Shown piece after piece: positions 31,801-40,965 of a stretch of 64,000 nt of DNA. The stretch is from Kuschelorhynchus macadamiae (Eukaryota; Arthropoda; Insecta; Coleoptera; Curculionidae). The number at the start of each line of letters is the position of its first letter. The first letter of the stretch is position 1. The stretch covers positions 1 to 64,000 of the forward strand of contig JAUTXW010000595.1 in NCBI GenBank assembly GCA_030620095.1, written 5' to 3'. The translations under genes and the position numbers were made by a program. Under the pieces are notes generated by a model, which saw only the letters and a list, made by a program, of their open reading frames with translations, did not search any database and was not told the DNA's origin.

Positions 31801-33043
31801 TCAGCGTGTGTTGGAGAATTTCCAGAAAACCGGCCATGCTCCAAAAGAAAATCGGGGTGGTGATCATAAATCTATTGCTTACAAGGAGAAAAAACTCGCT
31901 GTAATTGGTTTTTTAAAAACCCTCAAATGTGATGGTTCACATTACTGTCGAAGTTCTTCTGCCCGACAGTATCTAAGTTCCGAACTAAGTATTAATAAAC
32001 TTTTAAAAATGTATAACTGTCAAGCACCAGATCAACTTAAAGTGAAACGCACGTTCTTTTGGAATATTTTTAGCACAAAATTTAACCTTGGATTTGGACA
32101 TCCTATCACTGACGCTTGCTCTACGTGTATTCAACTTAGTTTAAAAATAAAAAGTGAATCTGCTGTAACTCAGAAGTCTAAACTTATGGCAGAAAAGCAG
32201 ATACATAAACTTAGATCTAAAGTATTTTTTGACTTGGCTAAGGAAAAGAGAGATGATCTAGTAACGTTCTGCTTTGACTGTGAAAAAAACCTACCCCTTC
32301 CTAAAATACCGGATCAAATTTGTTATTACAGCCGACAACTATACATGTATAATTTTACGATTGTAAACGGTTGTTCAAAGGATCGGCTTAATAAAGAAAA
32401 TACCTTTTGCTACGTTTGGACTGAAGACGAGCATAAAAAAGGCTCTAATGAAATTGCATCGGCCTTGTATCATCGATTAGAAAATACAAATTTCCAGGAC
32501 AAGAAAGTGTTACGATTAATCGCTGACGGCTGTGGAGGCCAAAATAAAAATGTAACTGTTATTGCCACATATTCTTTTTGGCTAATGCAAAAAGTACCCA
32601 ATAACCGAGTGTTTGGAAACATTGAGAAGAAAATTAGGAAGTTCCAGAATATTGTCAATCCAGATGAGTACAAAAATATAATATCTGAGCATGGAACCAT
32701 TACAGAATTAGGTACAGACTGTAATGTAATGGATTTTAGGCAAGCAGCCAACACCATTATTAAATCGCCAGGTTCGCTACATTTCAAAATAACCGAATGT
32801 AAAAGATTTTATATACGCAAAAGCATTAGAACCAACACGATTTTGGTTAGGGGAGAACCTGTTTATCGGCATAACATGAATGAATACAAATCAGTTACAA
32901 AGAAAAATAGAAGTATGGATAATTTTTGTCCTACTATTCTACCAAAATATGCTGTAAACGTGAAAACAGAAAAAATAAGCGACGTCCAAAGTTTTGCTAG
33001 AAAAACATTTCGGGCAAGATTGGAAACAGAATCAGGAACTTAG
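25824..33043 (+). CDS. Intact two-exon transposase-like protein, 550 aa
   Basis: Exon 1 (25824-25918) encodes METHPTEVAEERTRKRPSNR and a basic tail to a donor G|GTATGT. Exon 2 (31486-33043) follows 'tttttgtag' and joins in frame as QKEARYKATGLPVSP. The 550-codon frame has no stop. Visible features: a CNRHSGSFECRNL Cys/His pair near residue 45; a basic KRRRPKNESHSKKQF stretch; CQAAFLNVLNIKRCRVQRVL, common to this insect family; YCRSSSARQYLSSEL; a CSTCIQL cluster; VTFCFDCE; and RLIADGCGGQNKNVTVIAT, which looks like an acidic catalytic motif of an RNase H-like fold. Many insect and cnidarian genomes carry proteins of this type annotated only as uncharacterised. Calling it the transposase rests on its position inside inverted repeats and the D-x-GGQN motif. 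An AATAAA-type signal lies near 33209. Confidence 0.75.
26834..27034 (-). repeat. Errantivirus 3' LTR
   Basis: 201 bp with AGTTA...TAACT inverted ends, directly repeated at 30640-30840 with no difference that I can find by eye. Confidence 0.96.
27035..27046 (-). other. Polypurine tract
   Basis: Minus-strand AAGAGGGGAGG directly before the 3' LTR start AGTTACG. This purine run primes plus-strand DNA synthesis in LTR retroelements. Confidence 0.85.
27114..28951 (-). pseudogene. Protease joined in frame to the C-terminal part of Env (deletion product)
   Basis: One open frame runs from the gag/pol frameshift site to 27114. Its first part is a retroviral aspartic protease with the active-site motif LIDTGSGKSF (about 28835-28865) and the later LLGIDFL. 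It then passes, after about 120 more residues, into the C-terminal part of an insect errantivirus envelope protein of the baculovirus F type, with a helical ectodomain, the Cys-containing words FCHPFET and GCKVRI, and a single transmembrane segment near the end (FWTILLYIFISIIFIFF) followed by a basic cytoplasmic tail. Polymerase, RNase H, integrase, the Env signal peptide and the cleavage region are missing. The frame stays open across the junction. It is a broken viral gene, although the fused frame has no stop. Confidence 0.85.
28919..30175 (-). CDS. gag: Errantivirus Gag, 418 aa
   Basis: An intact frame starting at the ATG at 30175 (MTTEPNLQLVRYQADNIPLF), about 460 bp after the 5' LTR. The first 220 residues are helical and contain the Ty3/Gypsy Gag words FDGNPKQINRFINACDNF, TPQQFGLRLQDARSLLFS and FINGLNYHMQ, which form the capsid. 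The C-terminal half is rich in Asn, Gln, Pro and Phe, with no zinc knuckle, as is usual in errantiviruses. A slippery heptamer A AAT TTT lies at 28952-28958, about 30 bases before the gag stop. The protease frame overlaps in the -1 frame, so Gag-Pol would be made by ribosomal frameshifting. Gag would assemble the particles in the cytoplasm. Confidence 0.92.
   Translation of the reverse strand: MTTEPNLQLVRYQADNIPLFDGNPKQINRFINACDNFYNNHRNKTDNNAPINVCLHDTILSKLVGRAADIICSRIELNTWPAVKAAIISTFSDHRSIDCIIQDIITSKPEKNETPQQFGLRLQDARSLLFSKVNLSNETQALKLLKINEYGNLVLKTFINGLNYHMQLVVRLKNPVTLEEAMSCALEEENFMYYKNRSNILPKNPNFNSQKPKINLHTQAHYPANVRPIFSNYPVQQFSNFMPSYKQPIPNFNNGNNQFMGFGQFRQPANNFRQSNFPNQNFMQRNTFTPRPSFNPQNQRPTSSGISRQQKPEPMDTSSGNTILRRNQQPHSSQRNIVVEELYNQSVESINADNDQNENFQTSNAEFQYYYPEYTDNSQYSYNHSNTEFSCLENNPYENQIDFNEENFQENQISNNQT
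30176..30639 (-). other. Errantivirus 5' leader with primer-binding site
   Basis: Directly after the 5' LTR, minus strand 30639-30622 reads TGGCGCAGTCGGTAGGAT. Its first 11 bases are complementary to the CGACTGCGCCA end expected of a serine tRNA, so tRNA-Ser is the probable primer, as in several insect errantiviruses. The remainder is leader with packaging signals unknown. Confidence 0.8.
30640..30840 (-). repeat. Errantivirus 5' LTR
   Basis: 201 bp, the twin of 26834-27034. It contains the promoter elements listed separately and an AATAAA polyadenylation signal (minus strand, 30689-30684). Confidence 0.96.
30684..30742 (-). promoter_or_regulatory. LTR core promoter: TATA box and arthropod initiator
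   Basis: On the minus strand TATAAATA (about 30742-30733) precedes TCAGTT (30713-30708) by about 29 bases. The second word matches the arthropod initiator TCAKTY. An AATAAA follows about 20 bases later, so a short R region is expected. The same elements sit in the 3' LTR. Confidence 0.75.
31010..31485 (+). other. Intron 3' part, no gene
   Basis: Sequence between the last 346-bp repeat and the exon 2 acceptor at 31484-31485. It has a pyrimidine run before the AG ('gttttcttttttgtag') and nothing else recognisable. Confidence 0.6.
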
Positions 33044-33603
33044 TAATTTTAGAAATTTTTTTGAAAGGAGTAATGTGGAAGAAAGAGCTGAAGAAGGAAA
33101 TGATTTATTGTGTTAACCCACGCAAATTTTTCCAGAACTTGTCATTTAAAGTGTTTTTCTATTTTGTATTTTTAATGTCTGTGTCGTTTCTAATGTTAAA
33201 ATATTTGAAATAAAATATTTCCTATGTTGCAAAATTACCTATTTATTTTGTATATATTTGTATTGTCATGGTAAACACACAGATATAATGTGTGGTACCA
33301 AACAGATAACTGAAATAAACATATGCTGCAAAATTAACAATCTCCATACATAGTTACTTCAAAATTAGTAATATCCAGATAGTTATATCAAAGACATCAA
33401 TCTCCATTATACAAAGTTGATTTTTATTATTTTTTTCAGTCTATACGAAACTTTTTGTTAATTACATGCCTTAATATCTTATTCATAAAGGTAAGTAACT
33501 ATTATGTTTTCTAAAAATTAATTTTGTTTTGTGACAATCATTTTTTCCATTTTTCTCAAAATGCGTTAAGTGGGAGATTGCCACTTTTGATATGATACGC
33601 CTC

Positions 33604-33929
33604 TGTTATTAGTTCTAGCAAATTTCATTATGATCGCCTTATACATACAAAGATGGCGTTTCGGAAGTGATTTCGTTACCACTCGGTATATCCCTTTTGA
33701 AACGCCATTTCTAAAACGTATCATTCAGCAGTGAATTTAACGAAAGATATTAATGCTTTTGGTGGCAGAAACAGGCATTTTCCATTGTCACGTAACGAGG
33801 AAACTCATAATAAAAACAAATTATTGTACAGAAGTGTTGGACTCATTTAATAGTTCTGTTACATTTCAGGAAAGTTTTAATAACCGGTTATTAAATATAA
33901 TGGAAAAAAGTTTTTTAGGGCGTTCGTAA
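33604..33929. other. Intergenic, short inverted word
   Basis: Contains 'atggcgtttcggaagtg' and the near-inverse 'cttttgaaacgccatttc' at 33653-33713, a small imperfect hairpin. No gene. Confidence 0.5.
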
Positions 33930-35740
33930 AAATGTTGGACAGGGAAATTACCATTTTTGAATAATACACGAAATTAGCCAATTTAGGAACAAGATAGCAT
34001 GTTTTGATCTTAAAATAGCTTGTTGAGCGTGGGTGTTGTGTTTGTGTCACAAATCACGATATTTAATTAGGCAAACACACATAAAAATAGTATTAAGGGA
34101 AAACGTATTGTTTAATCCTTTTGAGATATTTTAAGTATTATGAAAAGTATAAGCTTGAGCGGTTTGGAATTGGTCGACCAAAATAGGATTAGTTATGTAA
34201 AAGAAAGCAGAAACTTGTGATTGAGACATCTGAGGGTGGCTTACGAATGGTTTACGACTAATGGATTAATTCTTAATGAGGAAAAACCCATTTATTTGAA
34301 TTAGATTAAAGCAGAGGGACGGCGATATCCCTGATATGGCTCAAGTTGGCCCTCTCAATGTGGGGGGCGCATTTTTATTTTTTAGATTTTATGGCGTCCA
34401 TGAGAATGTTGGATGGAGAAATTGCCATTTTTGAATAATACACGAAATTAATGGATTTAATAAGGAAAAACAGATAAAAATAGTATTAAAGGAAAACGCA
34501 TTGTTTAATCCTTTCAAGAAATTTACAGAATTATGAAAATTAATAAAATTGACCTGAGGAGACGCTATGGGAAACAGAACTTTCTCAATGGACTTATTCC
34601 TGGTTCTGTCTAAGGCTTTTGATATTATGGACCACACTGTTATGTTGAAGAAGCTAGAGAACAAAAGGTTGTGATGCTGGAGAAGCTGGAACGCTATGGA
34701 ATTCGACGACCATCATAAGATTAGTTAAGGTCACATTCATGTAATAGAAAGCAAAAGGTTATAAGTGACACAGCTGTTGCACGACACTTGAGGAAGGCTT
34801 AATAATTGTTTACGTCTAATAGATTAATTCTTAATGAGGAAAAACCCATTTTATTTGCTTTATATCAATAATCCTGGTGTGGCTCAAGTTCAACTAAATT
34901 TTTGGTGATTTACATTGACCAAAACTTAACTCCTTTTAGGAGCAGAAACAGGCATTTTCCATTATCAGGTAACGTGCAAACTAATAACATAAACAGGGGG
35001 GGGGGGCTTTCATTAAAATATTGCATTGGGAAATTACCATTTTTGAATGATACACGAAATTAGTCAGTTTAGGAACAAGATAGCATGTTTTAATTTTAAA
35101 ATAGCTTGTTGAATGTGGGTTCTGCTTTTGTCACAAATCATGATATTTAATAAAGCAAAACATATAAAATTAGTATTAAGAGAAACCGTATTTTCAATCC
35201 GTTAAGGATTATGAGCGCGCGTGAAATCATAGACACTATAGAAAACAGAACTTTCTCAATGGGCTTACTCCTTGATCTGTCTAAGGCCTTTGATATCCTG
35301 GATTTCATTGTTATGTTGAAGAAGCTGAAACAGTATGGTATGGTATTTTGTGGTTTACGACTAATGGATTAATTCTTAATGAGGGAAAACCCCATTTTAT
35401 TTGAATTAGATTAAAGCAGAGGGACGGCGATATCCCTGATATGCCTCAAGTTGGCCTTTTTGAATAATACACGAAATTAATGAGTTTAACAATACATGTC
35501 ACAAATTACGATATTTAATAATACAAAACCCATAAGAATAGTATTAAGGGGAAACGTATTGTTTGATCCTTTCGAGAAATTTTAAGGATTATGAAAAATA
35601 ATGAAATGACACTGACGAGAAGCTGTGGAAATAAAAAGTTTCTCAATGAACTTATTCCTGGAACTGTCTATGGCCTTTGATATCATGTATCACACTGTTA
35701 TGTTGGAGAAGCTAGAGACCGCCGGTCAAAGTTAATGGCA
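33930..35740 (+). repeat. Four decayed LINE-derived direct repeats
   Basis: The word block 'ggaaattaccatttttgaat' plus 'aatacacgaaatta' starts units near 33950, 34420, 35030 and 35455. Three units also contain remnants of a reverse transcriptase helix, for example FSMDLFLVLSKAFDIMDHTV (34583-34640) and FSMGLLLDLSKAFDILD (35251-35300). All frames are broken. Spacing varies (about 420-600 bp), so this is either an old local duplication of one LINE fragment or a preferred insertion site. Confidence 0.7.
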
Positions 35741-35792
35741 CGGTCAAAGTTGAGTTTTATTTTAATAAAAACTTATTATTTTTTTCTCAGAA

Positions 35793-37641
35793 ATGCCGAA
35801 AAGAAAGTACAGCCAGTACGACATACGGGAAAATCGAGTTAACCTTGAAAGGGCATTAAACATAATAAGGTCGGGACAAATATCAAAAAACCAGGCAGCG
35901 AAAACATTTAACATACCAAAGGGTACATTAATTAATAAGTGTAAAAAAGTACACTTGGGTAAGGTCGGTCGCCCCTTCTTGCTAACACCCACTGAAGAAG
36001 AAACTATAGTTGCACACGCTATAAAAGTTAGCGAGTGGGGGTTCCCTTTTAGCCGTAAAGACTTGCAACATTTAGTAAGCGACCTTTTAGATAAAAAGGG
36101 AGTGACCGCTTAACAATTTAAAGAAGGAAATATGCCAACTCTAAGGTGGACGACAAAGTTTATAAATCGGCATCAGGCACTTAGCCATAGAATGAGTCAA
36201 AACCTCAAGGTTTCAAAAGGAGAAATATCGCCAGATACAATAATGCAATATTTTAATGCATTGAAAGATACATTACAGAATGAGAATTTATAACTACGAC
36301 GAAACCAACCTAGCCGACGATCTGGGAAGGAAAAAGTACATATTTAAAAAAGGTACGAAATACCCAGATAGGATTCGCGATTCCACAAAAGCCAGTGTGT
36401 CCGTTATGTTTTGCGGATCCGCAAGTGGTGTAATGTTGCCGCCATACGTGGTGTACAAATCTGAACACATTTGGTCCACATGGACAGAGGGAGGACCCCC
36501 CCACCCACGATACAATCGGAGTAAAAGCGGATGGTTCGACTCTGTTATTTTCACCGACTGGTTCTGCAACCAATTTGTACCATTCGTTAAAAAACAACAT
36601 AAGAATGGAAAAATCGTAGTACTTGGAGATAATCTAGCGAGTCATTTTTCATCGGAAGTTTTAAAAACTGCACATGAAAATAATATTATTTTCGCATGTT
36701 TTCCTAAAAATTCGACCCATTTGTGCCAGCCACTGGATGTCGCCTTCTATGCGCCATTAAAAAGGAAGTGGCGGGACATATTAGATTCCTGGAAAAGTAA
36801 CCAACAAAGAAAATCCCAGGTAATTCAAAAGGACCAGTTTCCGCGCCTATTAAACAATCTTTGTAAGAGCATTTCTCCAAACAATCATTCTACTAATTTG
36901 ATTTCTGGCTTTAAAAAATGTGGAATCGTTCCGTTTAATCCACAGGAAGTGATAAATAGGCTTCCTCGAACTAGCACTGAAGGGACGACAGAAGATCGCT
37001 CAGTTGAGTTAGTTTCTGAAGTCGTAGTAGGAATGCTAAAAACTATGAGATATGGGGATCAAGAAGATCTCACTTCGAATGACAATGACGTCAACCCAAG
37101 TCCAGGTCCATCGAATCAGAAGACAGCTATTAAAAAGATATTCGAGAAAAAGACGCAAAGAATGAGACTAGCCAGCGAAAGTTCTGACAGTATTGATGAA
37201 GGCAATATAATATACGCGGACACTTTAAATGATAGCTGTTTTGAGACATGGGCAGCGAATGAAAAAAAGGCTTTAAGTAAAACTACTGAAGTCCAACTCG
37301 ACGATGAAGATTCAGCAGAGAAAAATACGAACCTAGCAGATTTGAGAAAGACCTTAATGAACAAAAAAGAAGAGTGTGCTACAGATGACTATGTAGTAGT
37401 GTCCCTAAAAACCCTAAATAACCAACCAAAATATTATGTTGGTCAAATAATGACTTCCGAGGAGCAAGAATTTCAAATAAAATTCATGCGGAATAAGAAT
37501 TCCAAATTTATTTGGCCCATAGCAGATGATATATCACTAGTTTCTAAAAAGGACATAATTTTGAAACTAAACAAACCTAGTGATTTCAAACGCGGGTTGG
37601 TATTTCCAGAAGTTGACAATTTGCAACTAAAAATAGAATAA
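35793..37641 (+). pseudogene. Tigger-2 transposase, one stop and one shift
   Basis: Start MPKRKYSQYDIRENRVNLER, then a Pipsqueak-type HTH (SKNQAAKTFNIPKGTLINK). A TAA at 36111-36113 interrupts where Tigger-1 has ...GVRLKKF. The same frame goes on (NMPTLRWTTKFINRHQ) to about 36285, where a one-base indel moves to the frame of IYNYDETNLADD. The three catalytic acids are present: YDETNL, IVVLGDNLASH and STHLCQPLDVAFY. The tail YVVVSLKTLNNQPKYYVGQI and FMRNKNSKFIWPIADD matches the tail domain in Tigger-1. The stop is at 37641. Protein identity with Tigger-1 is clear but moderate, so these are two families rather than two copies. Confidence 0.9.
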
Positions 37642-37960
37642 TATTTTCTTGTTCCGAAATGTTAAACATATTTATTTCGTTCTTAAGTTTAATTTGGTTT
37701 GTTTTTTGTTTTATGTAGGTATTTAGGTACCTACTTATGTTTGATTTATATGTTAGTTTGTTTTTACTAAATCGAGACTGTTTTAGTACCTGCATTTATT
37801 ATATTTATAAGAATAAATACTTTATTTTTGATTTTTTGTGTTTTATTCTTGAAAAAAATGAACCAAATCTTCTCTAATATTTTTTAAAAACGAATCTGAT
37901 GGTCAATGATATTGAACAGGGTCCCTAAATTTAAGATATCATACATTTTAAGGGGTCAGT
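37642..37960 (+). other. Tigger-2 3' non-coding part
   Basis: AT-rich, with an AATAAA at 37813 that may serve the transposase gene. No frames. Confidence 0.55.
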
Positions 37961-38259
37961 CAAAGTTAGGTTCATCGTCCCTAACTTTGACCACCAAGGT
38001 TTTTTTTAAAAAAATGCCTTATGTGGCTTGCTGACAAAAAATTTGATGGGGCAATTTAAAGGGTTACTTGAAGCCCCAAGGTGGTCCACTAAATGAACAA
38101 ATTAGCTAAACGCCAATCAAAGATATTCACAATTGAACTTCAATTTCGGTCAAAGTTAGGTAACTTTACGGTAGAAAAAATGTAGCCAAGGACCATGGAC
38201 AAAGAAAGATGTGCGCTTAGTTGTTTAAAAGTTTCCTAAAATCAGTAATTCTAAAATTA

Positions 38260-38700
38260 GAAATGGTTTTGTGGGTTGTTCCCAAGTTAGGGATATCTTC
38301 GGAGACGGGGATCCATCCTTGAAGACAACGCAAAAGATGCTTGGAATGCCTTTAAAATGGTTGCAATAAAAAGTTTTTAGGAAACAAAAGAGCAGAAGAC
38401 TACAGAGATCTTGTTGCGCAACTTGCTACTAAAATTTAGGATATAATGTCACTGAAAAATCATTTCCTAGTTTCACATCTAGATTACTTTTCGTAAAATT
38501 GTGGTGCACTAATAATAATTGTTGCACAACCTGAGAAGTTTTACCAAGACATTTTGAATATAGAAAAGAGTTATCAAGGGAAATTGTTGTGTTGCTGATG
38601 GCTCACTATTGCTTGACTATTACAAGAGATGCTCCAGAGGTTGCTTTTAAAAAGCAGGCTAAGAAGCACAAATTTAATGTCTTATGCTGAATGTTTGGTT
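38260..38700 (+). pseudogene. C-terminal fragment of the zinc-cluster repeat protein family
   Basis: Broken frames read FLGNKRAEDYRDLVAQL-like pieces, then FTSRLLF, FYQDILNIEK-like and RYQGKLLCC-like, and MAHYCLTITRDAPEVAFKKQ at about 38600-38665. The last resembles the C-terminal end of the family whose other member lies at 41390-42898. Several stops and shifts are present. The match is by eye on a degraded copy, and the residue words quoted from the middle are approximate. Confidence 0.5.
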
Positions 38701-39026
38701 TGTCATTCATATCTTTACATTTTCGTTGTATAAGCTTATAAAATAAAATATCGTAATAAACAACAAAAGCCTTTTATTTTTGCTAATCAAGTCAGCTAAT
38801 AACTTTAACAAGTAATTTTGGCTTATTTGTGTCTAGTTGACTAAAAGAAAAACAGGTTTTATTGGGAATAGAGAAAAAAACTTGAAATTTATAGACGGAT
38901 TATAAACGGTTATTGTCAATTTGAACTTAAATAAGTAACATCACGAATATATTTTAATTTTCCATTATTTCCTTCTTTACTTGCTACTCATAAAATTTAT
39001 ATAAAACGTTTAATTGTCGGATAAAT
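38701..39026. other. Intergenic, nothing recognised
   Basis: AT-rich; no frames or repeats that I can name. Confidence 0.5.
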
Positions 39027-39880
39027 TTGGCTGTAATTTAGGAACACCGCAAGGAGACATTTTGGGGCCCTTAATATTTTTACTGTATATAAATGACTTG
39101 CAGGACCGTATAACCTATGGCTTTGTACACGGATGACGCTGGGATTGTTGTTTCATCCTCAGATATAATAAATTTAAAGAACAAAATTCAATATGTGCTC
39201 AGCGACTTTGATAAATGGTGTAAAAATAATCACTTAATAATAAATTATAATAAAACTCTCTATATACAGTTTACAGGAAACTATCTATTGCCAAATAAGT
39301 TACCAATTGATTTTAACAGTGAGGAAATTCAGTCTAGTAATTCCGCAAAATTTTTAGGGTGTATCTTGGATTCAAAACTAAGATTTGGGAAGCACATCAA
39401 CAGCATGTGTAAACAATTGAACAGTACATATTACGCTTTTCTAGTTTTTAAACGATTTTTTCTGAGCACTTGTTTGACATTTATTATTGTACGGTGTATC
39501 CCCTTCTTAGAGCTCATATTATGGTGTTGGGACAATCTATTGGTCATGGAAGGCTCTCTATTATAAACAACATAACATTTTAACTATGTGCCGCATTTAT
39601 TTATATAAATTATTTTCGTACGTCCACTCTAAAAACGATGAGTATAAAAAACACTGCGACATTCACTCACATAATACAACGACAAAAAACCACTTCCATA
39701 TGAATAACTTTAAATATTTTCAATATAAAAAGTCACAGTTTATGCAGGACTCCACTTTTTTAACCTACTGCCTGTTGAATTTCAGATAATTAAAGATTCT
39801 AATAAATGTAAAACTGCACTAAAAAAATAATCAATTGAACATTGTTTTTATAATATAAAAGAATTTACTGATCATAACAA
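39027..39880 (+). pseudogene. LINE ORF2 fragment (reverse transcriptase to C-terminus)
   Basis: Begins inside the RT at NLGTPQGDILGPLIFLLYIN. After one shift it gives YTDDAGIVVSSSDIINL (39120), INYNKTLYIQFT and FLGCILDSKLRFGKHI. Later frames have a C-terminal LINE layout (IYLYKLFSYVHSKNDEYKKH and NFKYFQYKKSQFMQDSTF). The catalytic box reads YTDD instead of YADD. It is truncated at the 5' end and broken by several shifts. Confidence 0.8.
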
Positions 39881-39962
39881 GTGCTCAACAAAAGTTAGTT
39901 GTTAGTTTTGGTTAGAGCTATGTATTTAGTGTTACATATATTACATACTAAAGAATCGTCTT

Positions 39963-40850
39963 ATGCCATTTCTCCTTAAACATCAAATAATATCTCCGGA
40001 TCAGTTTGGATTTTTACCCAACAAGTGCACCAGTGACGCCTTGTTCTCGTTGCTTAGCGACGTCTACTTTCCGCTCAATAACAACCACCCCACCGCCTCA
40101 CTTTTTGTGACTATGCAAAAGCCTTTGACTGTGTTAGTCATGAAATTTTGATAAGCAAGCTGAATTTTTATGGAATCCGTGGTATTTCTTTAAATCGGTT
40201 TAAATCTTATCTCGGGAATAGGCAACAATTTGTAACGGCAAATGGTTCTGATTTTGATTGTAAATTGATTACAAGCGGAGTCCCTCAAGGTTCGGTCTTG
40301 GGACCTATTCTTTTTTTGTTATACATTACTGATATCACCAACCTAATAATTAATGGCAAAATCTCTCTCTTTGCTGATGATACAAGCATAACATGGAGTG
40401 CTTTTGATACAACTTCTTTACATTCCAGTATTTCCAACGACCTTGGTATGATTAAGGCTTGATCCGATTCCAGTCTGCTTTGCTTCAATGTGGATAAAAC
40501 GGTAACCTTGTCTTATAAGGGGACTTTACAACCATTTCAGTTACAAATAACAACCTAAAATAGTCTTAGCATATTGACACCTTAACTAAACATATTCAAA
40601 AACACATTCTCGGAAAGGCCGCAACACGTATACACTATCAGAAACTCTAAGCATGACATATACCTTCCCATTCCTTCGACAGAATTGATAAAAAAAATCA
40701 ATTATTTACCACGCCATAAAGCTTTACAATCATCTTCCAGAATATTTAAAAAGAATTCCTGTTTGCACTCTTTCGAAAAAAAAAACCAAAGCGTACCTCA
40801 TTGAAGGACCTTTTTACTGAGTTAATGATTTTTATAATGAATAAGTCTCA
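39963..40850 (+). pseudogene. LINE ORF2 fragment, family shared with 63629-64000
   Basis: Frames read ISPDQFGFLPNKCTSDALF, a broken KAFDCVSHEIL-like segment, LNFYGIRGISLNRFKSYL, SGVPQGSVLGPILFLLYI and LFADDTSITW, then a stop and SDSSLLCFNVDKT. The remainder is decayed but still resembles a LINE C-terminus (about 40720-40820). The copy at the window end has the same words, so both come from one LINE family. Confidence 0.85.
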
Positions 40851-40965
40851 TTAAAATGTTTTTTATTTGCTTGTTTACTTAAATATTTTTAATATCATGT
40901 TGCTGCATAGCATTTGAACATATTTTATAAGGAATGAACTGTCTGATATTCCGTTAACATTAATT

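Larger units (their letters stand above)
25430..33603 (+). mobile_element. Unclassified DNA transposon, 8.2 kb, one intact gene
   Basis: The left end is GAGGCGTGTCATATCAAAAG followed by TGACAATCTCCAC. The inverse of the right end is GAGGCGTATCATATCAAAAG followed by TGGCAATCTCCCAC. The inverted match runs about 35 bp. Shorter words of the type 'aacaatctccata' recur inside both ends (25600-25650 and 33335-33410). A perfect 8-bp palindrome CAAAAGTG/CACTTTTG lies within the left end. I could not settle a target duplication (left flank gacagtt, right flank tgttatt). One plus-strand gene spans nearly the whole element through a 5.6 kb intron. The superfamily is uncertain; Sola-like is one possibility, from memory only. 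Confidence 0.8.
35720..38172 (+). mobile_element. pogo/Tigger-type element 2
   Basis: Related to Tigger-1 but with different end repeats. The word GGTCAAAGTTA occurs twice at the left (about 35723 and 35741), and at the right as CAGTCAAAGTTAGG (37965), inverted TAACTTTGACC (37984) and CGGTCAAAGTTAGG (38152). A TAACTTTACGG-TA at about 38162-38174 may be the right terminus with a TA duplication. The left edge is less certain because no TA precedes the first repeat, so boundaries are approximate. Confidence 0.75.

Noticed and set aside
25423..33612. Target duplication gacagtt / tgttatt for the 8.2-kb element.
   Set aside because: The flanks do not match as a direct repeat of any usual length, so no duplication is claimed.
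36294..37364. Minus-strand frames of 82-96 codons.
   Set aside because: They are antisense shadows of the Tigger-2 transposase.
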